A DNA stretch of 64,000 bases from Oehlia diaphana (Eukaryota > Glomeromycota > Glomeromycetes > Glomerales > Glomeraceae), in the NCBI GenBank assembly GCA_003833135.1, contig QZLH01000405.1, forward strand, positions 27,580 through 91,579, in the 5' to 3' direction. Positions 24,370 to 37,028 of the stretch are shown here, one piece after another (positions within the stretch are counted from its first letter, which is position 1; every line of letters begins with the position of its first letter). The notes beneath the pieces are model-generated. The model did no database searches. It was given only the letters and a program-made list of their open reading frames with translations, and had not been told where the DNA came from. The position numbers and the translations under genes are program-made.

Positions 24370-25915
24370 AATGATTATAAGTGCTGGTTCGAACAATGTT
24401 TATTGGTATTTAACAATAAAAAAATGTCAAACAAAGCAGAATTATTAGCAGTTATTTCAGCGCTAATAGTATTACCAAATTATAGTGAAGTTACCATTTA
24501 CACTGATTCAAGTAATGTCATTGTGGGATATTATAATATTATTGATAGAAATAATTTTGATATTTCACCAAGAAAATTTTTTAAGATAAGCTCAAATAAT
24601 AACTTACGATAGATTTTGTCAAAGTAAAGGGACATAGTGATAATTATTATAATAATTACATTGATGAATATATTTCTTATACTGATGAAAATTCAGGATT
24701 AGTTTTTCAAGACAATAGTTTGAATAATTTAGATTATATTCCACGATGGAATAATATAACTATAGAATGTAATTTACGAAAATTTTTGAAAAAAATATCG
24801 TTACAAAATTGGGAAAATTTTTTAACCTAAATCGTAACAGTAAATATAGAAGGCCTGATGTTAATGTTGATTGACAATTTACATTCTTCTTGCTTAATCG
24901 AGAATTAGAAGATAAAATATAATCAACATATCTTACTTCATTGTTCTCTTCCCATTGGAAAAAACAGTTATTAAATCTTTTAATAGAAGAAATCCCTACA
25001 ATAGAAAAAAGGAAATATATAGCTTATAATATATATGAAACTTGGAAATGCTCTTTTTGCGAACAACACGACGAATCCTTTGATCACGTATGGATCTGTG
25101 AGTCACGTGAACAAGAAATGGATGCAATTATGTGCGAGGTAAAAAATTTTTTTGAAGAAACTTGTAACTCTTTGTTAATTGAAGCGGGTAAAGATCCAAT
25201 TGTCGATGATGAACTTATTGATAAAATGACCTTTTGGGATCAGGCATATAGCAAATCAAAAATTACTTTCATAGATATAATTAAAGGGATAATTTCATGT
25301 GAATTATCAGCATATACGTCATTAATATTTAATAATCAAAAATTACAAGAAAAATTTTTAGTTTTATTACGGAATTTTGTCTTTGAAAAAAGTTGGGGCT
25401 TTTGGATTGATAGGTGTATGAGACAAAAAGCAAAAGAAAGAAGATTAAATATTAATCTTAAAAAAATTAAAGAAAATTATAATGTGGATAAATATATAGA
25501 TCCTAATAGAAAAATTGATACTAATAACCTTTTTAATGGTTTAGATAGTTTAAGATCGAATATATATTTTGGATTGAATATGCAGGGTTTTATAGTTTTA
25601 GTTAACTATGCTCTGTCCTTATTTTTTTATGTTTTTAGGGAGGTTGTAGTTTGAATAGTGCTCAGTAGTTATAAGGTGGTGAAATAAAAAATTAATTTTA
25701 CCCTAGGAGTCAGGTTTTTAGAGCGAGGTTGATAGAACGTCTTAAATGTATGTTACTATAGTAGGTCTCAAATCCAGGTTAAAACTTATATAGAAACTAG
25801 TTGGTTAGTATTTGTTAGTTTACCTGCAACTATTATTATAAAATTTTGTATGTTTGTATTGTTCTTTACAAATTTAATCGCTGATAAAAAATAAAAAATA
25901 AAAATAAATATAATA
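24370..25915 (+). mobile_element. 5'-truncated, broken non-LTR retrotransposon (LINE) 3' end
   Basis: Starts with an RNase H domain piece (24403-24612). It has SNKAELLAVISALIVL with the catalytic Glu, IYTDSSNVI with the Asp, and after a stop VKGHSDNYYN. It continues through IPRWNNI to a C-terminal zinc-binding segment CSFCEQHDESFDHVWIC, typical of LINE proteins. The last intact ORF is 24941-25654. No reverse transcriptase remains. A non-coding tail ends in A-rich TAAAAAATAAAAAATAAAAATAAA near 25885-25915, as expected of a LINE 3' end. Several stops or frameshifts make it dead. Confidence 0.8.
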
Positions 25916-26223
25916 AACAGGATAAAATTAACATTTCTTTTTTGAAAGTAGTACATTATAAAAATTTGTAATTTTGGGTTTGTACTATATAAGATAAATT
26001 TTTCAAGTGATATTATATGTATTGTTCTTAATTTCTTAAATTTGCGAAATTATCCCGTTAAGTATTACAAAGTCACGAGTTCGCTCGCTTATCACTGCTA
26101 CGCCATTAACTACGGGTATGTCGTAACGCGATTTGATCTACGCTATAAATAAATTCACTACTAAAGTACTAATATTTTAGTCTAGTTTATTCTGCATCCT
26201 TACAAGTCGCAAGATTTTTTAAT
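25916..26223. promoter_or_regulatory. Upstream region of FANCI
   Basis: About 300 bp between the LINE tail and the FANCI start, with a GC-richer patch at 26075-26145. It presumably contains the promoter. No motif was recognised. Confidence 0.4.
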
Positions 26224-29200
26224 ATGGAAGCAAGAATCGTTGATTATATTGCAAGAAAGGAAATAAAAGAACTTGGTCTATTTCTTGATACCGTTGACTT
26301 ACAAGAAGTACGCGTAATATAGTAGTATAATAAAAATCGCTGTTATCAAAATTTGCAACTTTTTATAATAAAAACGTATATTTCAGATAAAAAAATTAGT
26401 GATAAACATATTAAAAGATGATTCAAAGTTCTATAACGAAAATGTTACGGGATGTTTCGCAATAGTATGTGCACTTTTTAAAGGTAAGAGCAACGGAATA
26501 TTTTGATATTTTGAAAGTGTACGTTTTCTTAGTTTCATTTAGCAAATTATTAAAAAAACCTATAGCTTTAGCAATAGATGATATAAAAAGTGAGAAAAAT
26601 GCTCTTGAGGATAGGAACGGAAAACGTGGCGCAATTATTCATGAAATTGTTAGATGGTATGCAAAGCAATTATTACAGAACTGACTATCGAAATAACGTT
26701 AACCATAATGCTTCTATTCAAAAGGTTAATTGAAAAAGGATGTGACACTTCGTCTATTTTTGATAAAGTAATATCAGATTTAGTAGGAATATGTGTTAAC
26801 GAGGTAAATCTTGAAAATGACGTTATTCTTTCGAATTCTAAATTTATTAAATAAAGCAATATAATGGAAAATTAAAGATCGCTGTTGGTACCACGGATTC
26901 CCCCGTAATGATTGGAGTTTTTGTAGAGATCACTACATGTATTATACATGCTATCCAACGCGGGAATTCCTTGCATGGAAAGTTATTTTCATTCTTGCCA
27001 ACATTATTATCCGCCTTTGATTCTTGTAATGAAGTAGTGACATTTCCTTCCGGTCAAAATTCAACTGGACATTCTATGTCCGGTCAAGATTATAAAAATT
27101 ACGTGCTAAATAAATTATGCAATACTAAATGGCACGCAAATAATGTCCTAAGTTTGGCCGGAGAATTTCGTGATATTACAATGTCTAATGAGCAGGTATG
27201 GAAGTTTCTATTTGGGTTAAAAATTTAAAATCTTATTTATTAAAATATTTAAATTTTGCCGAACTTAAGTTAAATTTTGCGGTAGAAAAAATTATGAGGT
27301 AATCTGTATCATTACTTTACTACGTTTGAAATGCTTTTTTAACATCTTTATCTCAAATTAGTCATTTTGATGCGATGGACATCAATGGAGTTCCCCCTCT
27401 TATGTATCAGATGCTATTACTTTCTAGAAAGGTTGATTTTTTTTTGATCATTAGTGAACGAAAATGTTGCAATTGTTTGACTTGCTTTGACAGAGAAAAT
27501 TCTCTTTAGGGACAAAAACGTTTAATCTTGCAAGGAATTACAGAATTTTTTAACAGACTAGATGATGAAATAACTTGTAATCAAGATGACGATAACAAGT
27601 TAGTATAAGATAAATTGATGATGTTTTAATATATTTAAAAATTTTCAATATTTTGGAATTTTAGTGAATATAAAAATGACAATTCCGTCGATAAGTTATC
27701 ATTTTCGCAATTGAGCCACATGGAAGGCACAGTAATTATCCATATTTGTTTCGCGATTACTCAGGATCAGGTTGATTTCAACTTTAAATCAATATTTTGT
27801 TGGTTTAATTTTTCATTACTTGATAGTCTTAATTACATAATCTAACAGGAATTAGGGAATGAATTCATTAAATATATGAAATCGGGTAAAACTTCATCCT
27901 TGAAACCATTTAGCATCGCTTGTTTGTTGTCAATTGCGAGGATACATCGATTTGAAGACCAGGTATGGTATTCTTAATTGAAATTTTGATCAAACTTACA
28001 ATCATTAATTTAACATTCTATAAAGGCTCTTGATTTTCTCAAGACGTCAATATTAACGGTTTTTAAAGATATGGAAAAGTTGGAAAAGACAAAATGGATA
28101 ACCAGTATGTGAAATATTACAATAACTTCGTAAATGAAAGTTATATCTTGACTTTTATGTCCTTTATGTCCTTCCATTTTCTAGAAGTCGATATTTCAGA
28201 AATCATTTCTTCATTACCATTAATTGACCTTTTCCAAAATATAATACGAAAGACATCGTTTGGATGGGATCAGGTCACACAAAGTTTGGTACAATTAGGA
28301 ATTATTTTGATGGATTTAGCAGTTCCTTCTGGTGAGAATACATTGTACATGATGATTTTGTTATGACAATAGAATTTACTAATTAAGTGGTTTCAAGATA
28401 CAACAAGGAGCAAAAAGGGAATGTCAACCACGACAAGTATGATTAAAGATTTAGGAACAAAAATTTTACTAGAAATGTTCAAAGTAAGGTAACATGAATG
28501 AGTTAAGAATTTTTACAAAGAATCAATTTCTCAATCTAATAATTTATTTAGATTCATGATATGGTACGTGCAGAAATATTAGACCAGATTCAGTCTCGAA
28601 TTATTTCTAAATCATCAAGTGTTGAGTATTTTCTGGGTTTATTGGAATTGATTGTAAAAGAGACCCCCGAATTTCTTTATAACTATATTGCCAGGGTTTG
28701 TATTAAAAATTATTTTCCAAAATGCTCTAGCTTTACAAAAGAAAATTAATAGAAAATTTGTAGATCAAAGGGACACTCGAATATTTAACATTTTTATCCG
28801 TCATAACAGCTGATAATCTATTGAAAGCAATACAACCACTACTTTATACAAACCAATCACTTCGTGATGGACTAATGGTTATTCTACGAAAAGGTTTATT
28901 TACGAAGTATGGGCCTATTAATAATTCAATTTCTTTTTTTAATGACTATAAATCACATAATTTCTAATTATAATTAAAGAGAATTGGAAGGGCGTCAAAT
29001 TGCGTTGATCGGATATTTGAGACTGTTGAAAATGCAAGCGATGCATAATCGCGAAATATGTCCAATGCCTCAAATGTCGTCTGATGCAATACTCAGTGAT
29101 AATCGGACCGCTCTTTCTTTTGAAATCTTAGGTAATATTGTCTCGCTTTCTACTTACTAAATGACTAAATGTTTTTAACATTATTATCGAATTATAGGTA

Positions 29201-32200
29201 ATCTACGCAAGTGTTTTAGTCAACAACCACAACTTAGGCTTTCTTTATATGAAGGTTTGCTAGAATTGATGGATATTCATCAATGTGATAACCCAATATT
29301 CCCGATAATCTTTGACATTTTATACTCGCATGTATGAGAACTTGCTTTATTTTGAAATTTTTTTCCAAATTGTTATCGTGGTTTTAAAATTTTCTTTTTT
29401 CTTTTAGTTCCAAAAATTTTTTGAATTGAGATCATCACTGTATGCGACATTTCACATCGAAAATTGTATAGAAACTTCAAATGGTGAACCACATATTCTT
29501 GAGCCTTTACCTTATTTATTGGCTTGTTTAAGCAAATCGATTGCCACTTTTAATAAAACCATCGAGGGCAATGAAGGTGAGACGCTTGAACTATTTAAGA
29601 TCAAGATGCGATCAATTGGTTACAATTTTAGGTCGCGTTTAATTTAGGAAATTCCAAGTTTAATGGGACTCAACTTGAAGAAAGTAAAATGAAATTGAAA
29701 ACATTGATCGAGCAATTAATACATTCAGACATGTCTGAATTCATGATTTATCCGAATGCTGATTTCAGGATGAGTTCCAAAGAGGGTAGTCGTAATAATA
29801 TGTGCGCCTCTATTCTACTTGGAATGTATGAGGTAGTAATTTAGCTAAATACAAGTTGGTATATTTACTTTTATGGACTGATGCACATTGCTTTCAAAAT
29901 AATAGGCGGCTATCGAGCATACCTTTTTGGCCTCTGAACACACTTCACAATCATCAGAGATTATTTTAAGGTTATTCAAAAGATATACGGCGTTATTTGA
30001 AGTTCTAAAAGAGAAATCAGCAAACGCTCGAGGTTATTTTATGATGTCTTTATGGTTAAATTGTGAATACTAAATTGCATCTAAGAATTATGTTTGTTTT
30101 GATATACAGGCCGTAAGACAGTAACTTCTATTACAGAGAACTCGATCTTAAGCTTCAAATGCACTACTGAACTTTGTAAATTCACTCTCCAAGATATTGA
30201 TGATACGGAGATTGATGCTACAAATTCTGTATTGAGGGCCGATGCAGGATTTGTAAAATATATTACTGCGGTAGCTCATAACAAAATATCTCAGGTATGA
30301 CACAAATGAATTTATACAAAAATACTAATTATTAATATAACTTAATTTCTCTTGTTAAGATAATGTCGAACTTTAATCCCGAAGATAAAAAAACATTTGC
30401 TTATTGTACGTCCTTAGCACAAGTGTTTATGAATGAATTTATTAAAAGTAACAAAGCAAGCGTTGCTACACGTCAAGATAATAATAGCAAGAAGGATAGG
30501 GTAACAAATATTTTAGTGCATTCTTTTAAACTTGAAATAATAACATAATGTGTCTAATATATAAAATTATACTAGGGGAAATCCGTTTTTACAATTGCAA
30601 TTGAGAGCTTAGCGTCATTAATCCAAGCAGTGGCGTATTGTTGGCCAGACAAGTTAATTGACTTCTTAGCTCTATCTTATCCACCCGAGCTTGCAAATGA
30701 AGTAATTCCAAATGATTTAAATGGATGGCTAGATTTATATATTCGAGAATTTGAGGTAAACTTACTAGATATATATTTAATAGACTAAATATCACGATTT
30801 CTTATGCACTTATTATATACATTTTGTAGCAATTATTCATCATTTCACTTAGTGAAAGAATTCCTCATATAAAGGAAGCATTGGGACTATTTCAAACAAT
30901 AACTTTATTATCATCTCATTTCACTGATTCGATTGATACTTCTGAATCACATGGGCATTTGGAACAATTGGTTACTTGGCTTAGAGCATTATGTAAAGAA
31001 CGTGTTATCGAAGACACTATTCTTGCCAAAAATATTATTAGTCTTTTAATAAAATTGGAGAAGGATATGCCGGACTTTGAGACTAGCGCAGAAATAGCTC
31101 ATGATGTGTTGTCTGTGTTAGGTGATATCAATGGCAATGCAGACGGAAATGAAGTGAATCCTAATTTCGTTATCGTCAATCCGAGAACTAGTGGTATAAT
31201 ATGCAACATCTTAATAGGGTCTATAGAAAATATGTATGAAGAAATAGAATGGTTCTTAACCCGAATGAAGTTGATATGCAGCGTAAAAGGTAGTTTAGAC
31301 ATTTATCATGGATTTGTCATGGTTTAGATAATAATAACAATATTATTATTAATGAATTTGATTTCTCCATATCAGATAAAGATCTTAATCGTGAGAAAGT
31401 TAACATGACAGTTGTTGAACAAATAATATGCTCAAGATTAACTACAATAATAAACACTATGATATATATGGAACAAACATCACTCCAAGACTCGTCTTCT
31501 GAACAATTAATTAAATGTCTACAGAAAACTTATAAAGTCATGATAGCATTAATTAAATATGTAAGTGTTTATAATATATTCAATTACATTTTCTTTTTAA
31601 TTAATGGATGTTATTTTTTTTTAAATCTTAGAAAATTGCTGAGGGAGGCGAGATTCTCAAACATTTCATAGACCTGATAGAATTAACCGGGTTGAAATTG
31701 ACAGAAAACTTATACAGTTTACTTTTAGCATTTGGTTCAAAACCAGAAATAAACCGGATACAATTAGGTAAAAAGCGTAAGCCTAAGACTAAACCAACAA
31801 CGCAAAAGGTAAGCTGAAGTTATGACATTATTTAGATATATCGAATACTAATAATCAAAATGAACTGATAGGCACGAATCGCTAGGGAATCCAAGATAAT
31901 ACCCGATTTAATTTTCCTCTTAGAACAATATGAACGTTATTTAATTCAACTAACTAAGAAGTCTAAAGTAAGAAAGAAAAGTTTTAAACAAATTGATATT
32001 ATAAAAGATACAAATACAAAATTAAATGCCATTATTTTACGAATGTAGGTTGATTTGACACAGTATATTAAAAGAGCTACTAATCGAGATTTTAAAATAA
32101 AAACGGATTTGATGGATGATAACGATAAAAATTCGAAGGTAGGTACTTTGGAAAATTATACAAATTTTGATTAAACTATTAAAATGATTTTATTTGGTAC

Positions 32201-32374
32201 AGCCTACGAGTCAGGAAGAAGTTGAGGAAGTTGAAGTTGAAGGTGAAGATGTAGGTATTTTTAATTCTTCAAAAAAGTTCCATTAAATTAAATAAATAAA
32301 TAACTCTCCCACTAATTTAGAATAACGAAGAAGTTGTTTTAAGAAACCGTCAAACTAAACGTCGTAGATCTTAA
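26224..32374 (+). CDS. FANCI: FANCI (Fanconi anaemia ID2-complex subunit), about 30 exons, about 1,356 aa
   Basis: FANCI pairs with FANCD2 as a DNA clamp in interstrand-crosslink repair. Exons: 26224-26307, 26387-26483, 26533-26589 (or 26625), 26679-26803, 26878-27195, 27270-27298, 27362-27431, 27510-27598, 27665-27770, 27849-27962, 28026-28104, 28185-28331, 28398-28483, 28552-28695, 28764-28906, 28980-29131, 29198-29331, 29408-29576, 29648-29832, 29906-30032, 30110-30294, 30360-30500, 30576-30755, 30830-31289, 31376-31560, 31632-31808, 31872-31967, 32049-32138, 32203-32250, 32321-32374. Family matches in order: HMEGTVIIHICFAIT, SFGWDQVTQSLVQLGIILMD, LGTKILLEMFKIHDMVRAEI, SLYEGLLELM, FVIVNPRTSGI, PDLIFLLEQYERYLIQLTKK, ATNRDFKIK. 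The lysine in LRKGLF aligns, from memory, with the vertebrate monoubiquitination site. The tail is KRRRS. Only the exon 3/4 joint is uncertain. Human length is 1,328. Confidence 0.92.
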
Positions 32375-34273
32375 ACTCCCGAGCATTAAAAATTACTTGT
32401 TGTAGACATATAATAGAATTACTTATATTGATACAAGATTAAAAATATCTGTATGCCTAATACAATATATATTAGAGTCTCAGAATATAACAAAAGCATT
32501 AATTACTTTTATGTTAATACTAAAACAATTTATTTTTGACTTGCGATCAACCTCAATTTCTATTCTTTAGATGTAAGGGTAGCATAAGATTCCTGTTTTC
32601 CATACTCTATAATTAAGTGAATAATTAAGTGAAAGAAATTTGTTACAAGAACACTCGAAAATCTTATACTACTAACATTTCATTATAATGACCACTTGTA
32701 TTGGGCCGTAGAACTAATAACAATCCTCGTATTAGCTTTCGCTAGAAAAATAAAAGTATTTTGGCATCCAGTAATCAAAATCGGATGATCGAGCATGCTA
32801 TTTTTAAATAAAAGATTTAAACATTTGATTCGTCTCATCAAAAAGATACTAACGATATGTGTTTCATATCTATAGCTACGAGGTTATAAATTTTATATTT
32901 TTGATATGACGTAATTGACTTTAATTTCTACTTTTAGGCCTCCCAGACCTTTAGATTTTAATTTTATATATAATTGCACAAATATGCATTTAAATAAATA
33001 TTTTTTTGACAATGAATTGGCTTTTTCAGCTATATTATAAATAAAATTAATAATTAAGACTTATAATTCAAATAGATAATCATAAGATTTTTAATTAAAT
33101 TAATTTCTTTATTTATAATAAATTATTATTAAGTATTGTTAAATTTAATTATCATATCTGATATAATTATTAATAAATTATGGCTAATTTTTTAATAATA
33201 TTGCATTTTTAAGTTGTATGGATTTTATTAACAGTTATTAATTTATTAATATAAAAAATATAAAATTTAAGTAGTTTATATAGTTAAAATTTTTTAGGCA
33301 AGATGAGCTTTACCAATAATTATAAAATTAATAACTTTATTTATAATAATTTTTAGGAAATATACCTAATAAAGGACTTTATTTACTGCGCCAAGCTGCT
33401 AGTAGTTTTATATATATGCTTAGTCATTTGCTATTTATAATGATGATTGCAAATTAACCGAAAAAATAATACTAATAACAAGAGCTAATCTCGTTTACTT
33501 TTATTAACTTTTTATTTTATATACATTTTAATTTAAATAATGTCACAGAATGGGCTGGTTTTTTATTGGTCATTTCATTAAATCGTGGCGGAATGAGTCA
33601 AGAAAACTGATGACGATTTTCCGTGATACACGGAACCATTTAACAGTTAAACAGTTCTTCGACGGAAATCGGACTTTATTATATTAACAAATAAGTTAAT
33701 CCATTTATAGGCATCTGACTGATCATTTACATCAAAAAGTTTTGAGAACTACTTTTTAGGAATTATGTATAATTATTAATTACAATCGATTTAATAACAA
33801 TTGATTTATTTATTTATTTACTAAATTTGCACGACCTTTTCATATAAAAAGTGGCGGACTCGGTTTTATTTTTTTGATTTTTGTTCACTTAATTTTTCTT
33901 TGTCATTTTTGTCATAAAAAATCCCAAAAATTTAATTTTATTTTTAAATTAAGTTCTTTTTAATTTAAAAATAAAATTAGTTTAATTTTATATTCCTGTT
34001 ATTTTATTTTTTGATATATATTGTATAATATTTTATATAGTGTAATAATTATAATAATATATGATATATAATTTATTTTATTTTTTTTATTGCTTTCCTT
34101 TTTTATTTTTAATTTTTAAATTTTATTATTATAATCACATTCATTCATAAAATCATTTATTTGTTTATTTTGTTGGATTTTCTTTTTATAATTCATAGTT
34201 TATTTATTTATTTTTTTTTTTCTTCCCCTCAAAAAATACGTCATAAACCAAGCATTTTGGTAAATCATTGAAG
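32375..34273. other. 1.9-kb intergenic region, no gene seen
   Basis: Very AT-rich from 32950 on, with homopolymer-rich stretches up to the kinase start. A GC-richer island at 33545-33680 has no open frame. It should include the kinase promoter. Confidence 0.5.
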
Positions 34274-34550
34274 ATGTTGTCCAAACCCAATAAAATTATG
34301 CATGATCGAATTTCATTCCACTTTCTATTTTCTAATAAGCGTCGTCATGACGATGATCCAACAACGCCTCATTTTTCAACCACCACTAACAAGTTTCAAA
34401 ACATGCGTAAATACTATAGAAATACTCCGAAGTACATAAAAAACCGAACAAGGTCAGCATTTAATTTAATTTTAGATATTTAAGGATTATATTGCTCGGC
34501 ATACAAACATACAAAAAAATTTATATAAAGGATTACATTTTCCTTCTGAC

Positions 34551-34593
<43 letters not shown>

Positions 34594-34595
34594 CC

Positions 34596-34629
<34 letters not shown>

Positions 34630-36102
34630 AAAAATTAAAAAAATATAATAATCAAAATTTGTTGGATTTAGATTATTTTTAGATTGTTAGAATATTATTA
34701 GACTATTAGAATACTTACACATTATCTACAACTTTATTCACTTTTTTTATTAGATTCGTAATGCATAAAATCAAAAACATTTTTCATAAAATCGAAGTAG
34801 AATCTAAAGCTCCAAAAGAACCACCATATCCATGGTCTTTGGAGAAACATTACAAAATCTCCAAAAAAATTCTTGGTACAGGATCATTTGGAGTAGTTAA
34901 AGAATGTACAGATAAACGTACTGGAATTAATTATGCTTTGAAAATCATTAACAAAAGAGACATTAAAGGTGAATATCTAAAATAATATATATGTTTAGAT
35001 TCATTCATATATTCATTCATATTTATTTATTTATTTATTTATAGGAAAAGAACAGATGTTAACCACGGAACTCGATGTTCTCAAAAAAGTTAATCATCCG
35101 CACATTGTTACACTTCACGATTTATTTGAAACCAATAAAGCTGTTTACATAATCACAGATTTGGCTAGTGGAGGAGAATTATTTTATCAACTTCTTCTGA
35201 AAGGATCATATACAGAAAAAGATGCTGCAAATTTAGTACAACAAATTCTTAAAGGTGTAGAATATCTTCATGATCATGAAATCGTTCATCGTGATTTAAA
35301 ACCCGAAAATTTATTATTTAGTGATAAATCTGAAAATTCAAATTTGATGATCACAGATTTTGGATTATCAAAAATATTAAGAAATGATAATGATATATTA
35401 ATGACAGCTTGTGGAACTCCTGGTTATGTAGCACCTGAAGTTTTAAGACAAACTGGTCATGGAAAACCTGTTGATATTTGGAGTATCGGTGTTATAATGT
35501 ATACTTTATTATGTGGATACACTCCATTCTGGGGTGAAGACCAGCAATCTTTATTTGATAGTATTTTAAAAGGTGTTTATCATTTTGAAGATGAATATTG
35601 GTCAAATATTAGTGATTATGCTAAAGATTTAATTGATAAAATGTTAGCTTATGATGCTGATAAAAGGATTACCGCTAAAGAAGCATTGAAACACCCTTGG
35701 TTTCATATGGCTTATACTGTTGATAATTTTGATTTATTAAATAACGTTAGAACAAATTTTCCAGCGAGATCAACTTTTAAAAAAGCAATTAATGTAGTTC
35801 AAGGTATAACTCGTTTAAGAATGAGCAACGTTAGATCAAATGATGATAATAATTATTCTTTATCTTCAAATGTAAATTATGGTTTAACAGGATTATCAAA
35901 ACATGATAACATTGATATTTCTGATATTTCAAATTTGGATTTACAGTTAACTTCTATGTCACGAAATGATACTTTTAGTAGTGATAAAATAATAGGAGTT
36001 TTAAGTCCAACCACTTCATCTTCATTACCTACTATTAATAGTGATGATTCTATCTTAATTGATAAAGATTGGTATTCGAAAAACAAAGTTATACCGGTTT
36101 AA
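34274..36102 (+). CDS. Ca2+/calmodulin-dependent protein kinase, CaMKI-like, 3 exons, about 483 aa
   Basis: Exons 34274-34452, 34754-34968 and 35045-36102. The kinase domain starts near residue 95. It has the P-loop GTGSFGVVKE, ALKI with the ATP-binding lysine, HRDLKPEN, DFGLSK, GTPGYVAPE and the CaMK-style WSIGVIMYTLLCG. After the domain, NVRTNFPARSTFKKAINVVQ is the basic amphipathic autoinhibitory and calmodulin-binding segment typical of fungal CaMKI. The rest is a Ser/Asn-rich tail. The first exon is basic and unlike the family, and it is joined over a 301-bp intron holding two long poly-A runs. If that splice is wrong, the start is the ATG at 34761, just before the kinase domain, and the protein is about 421 aa. 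Confidence 0.9.
34550..34627 (+). repeat. Long A tracts in CaM kinase intron 1
   Basis: An A run of about 39 nt and a second of about 28 nt are separated by TTTTCCTAT. Such runs are prone to slippage, so the true length may differ from the sequence given. Confidence 0.9.
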
Positions 36103-36244
36103 CTAAATGACATTAACATTAATAACAGGAATATATAATTTTTGGGATTTACAAAAATGACAATTTACATTCTTTTAATGAGTAATATAACAATTGTATA
36201 ATTGTATTATAATAATAAGATTATAAAATAAACTAATTATTATT

Positions 36245-37028
36245 TTAAAGTTGTATTTGAAGATCAGAATAATCTAACTCGTCAATTTCACCAGCTGAAG
36301 TTACAATATTTGTTGCTTTATCAGCTGCTGCTTCTTTTACTTTATCAATTTCATTAACCGGATTCTTTGGTACTCCCGTGATTAATGTAAAGTCAAGATT
36401 TTCAAGTATATCAGCTTCTATTTCATCTAATATATATATATATATATATATATATTTTAAAATATAGAAATGATAAATATATATTTTACCATTTTCACTA
36501 TCTTCGTCATTTACTAATTTTAAAGAAATTCAAACCTTTTTCTTACCTTCGGTTGACGGAGTTTTAGTTGATGTATCAGCAACAAAAACACCATTACCTG
36601 TGGCCGCTTTAATATCTACTAATTTTGATGCATCTCCAATTACCAATATCGCATTGACAGCTGGTGAAAGAGCATCCAACGTTTCCGTATCAAATTTATC
36701 TATGATCTGGAATGTATATATATATGTGTTAAATATGTAAAAAAAATAATTTTTTTTTTACATTTAGATTATTATTCACCTGATCTGCTCCGTGAGCCAA
36801 TAATATTGCAGCTACATTCTCATATTTCGTATTTCCTTCCAACAGAAAGTCATTTTTCGTAGAATTAAATTCCTATTGATTATTAAAAATTATGAAGTTT
36901 TATTTTTTTTTTATTTTATTTTCTTATATAATAAATAATACCTTAAACTCGTATCTTCCTTTCATTTCTTCTAAAAGATTTTTTGCATGTCGAATCTCTC
37001 CAAATACTAACACTTCTTGCTTCGTCAT
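36245..37028 (-). CDS. Truncated D-2-hydroxyacid-dehydrogenase-like protein, 4 exons, 173 aa
   Basis: Exons 37028-36942, 36872-36780, 36706-36547 and 36426-36245. Residues 1 to about 110 follow the N-terminal substrate-binding half of fungal glyoxylate/hydroxyacid reductases. KQEVLVFGEIRHAKN corresponds to KVLxLGEIxxAKxEW, YENVAAILLAHGADQ to the YxxVVAIYR segment, IIDKFDTETLDALS to TGxFDEELxxxLP, and KLVDIKAATGNGVFVADT to YDQIDVxxCTxRGIxVSNT. The Rossmann NAD domain and the catalytic Arg, Glu and His are missing. The C-terminal 60 residues are acidic and unrelated. It cannot be an ordinary dehydrogenase. It is either a decayed gene still in frame or a repurposed domain. A (TA)n tract sits in the last intron. 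Confidence 0.7.

Noticed and set aside
28980..29131. Loss of the FANCI ubiquitination lysine (ELEGRQIAL aligned to LDARKSAV)
   Set aside because: Counting back from the remembered S/TQ cluster places the vertebrate site at the lysine of LRKxxF, 11 residues earlier, and that lysine is conserved here.
29577..29647. ORF extension GETLELFKIKM... in FANCI exon 18
   Set aside because: It sits in an intron with a GTGAGA donor (29577). Using the later GT would leave a 29-nt intron.
31290..31327. A 38-nt intron in FANCI ending at GGTTTAG
   Set aside because: It keeps frame but is too short. The acceptor ATATCAG at 31374-31375 gives a normal 86-nt intron with the same frame and drops only an Asn/Ile-rich filler.
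36490..36513. A 24-nt microexon in the hydroxyacid-dehydrogenase-like gene
   Set aside because: It is in frame, but it would require a 33-nt upstream intron. Skipping it gives one ordinary 120-nt intron.
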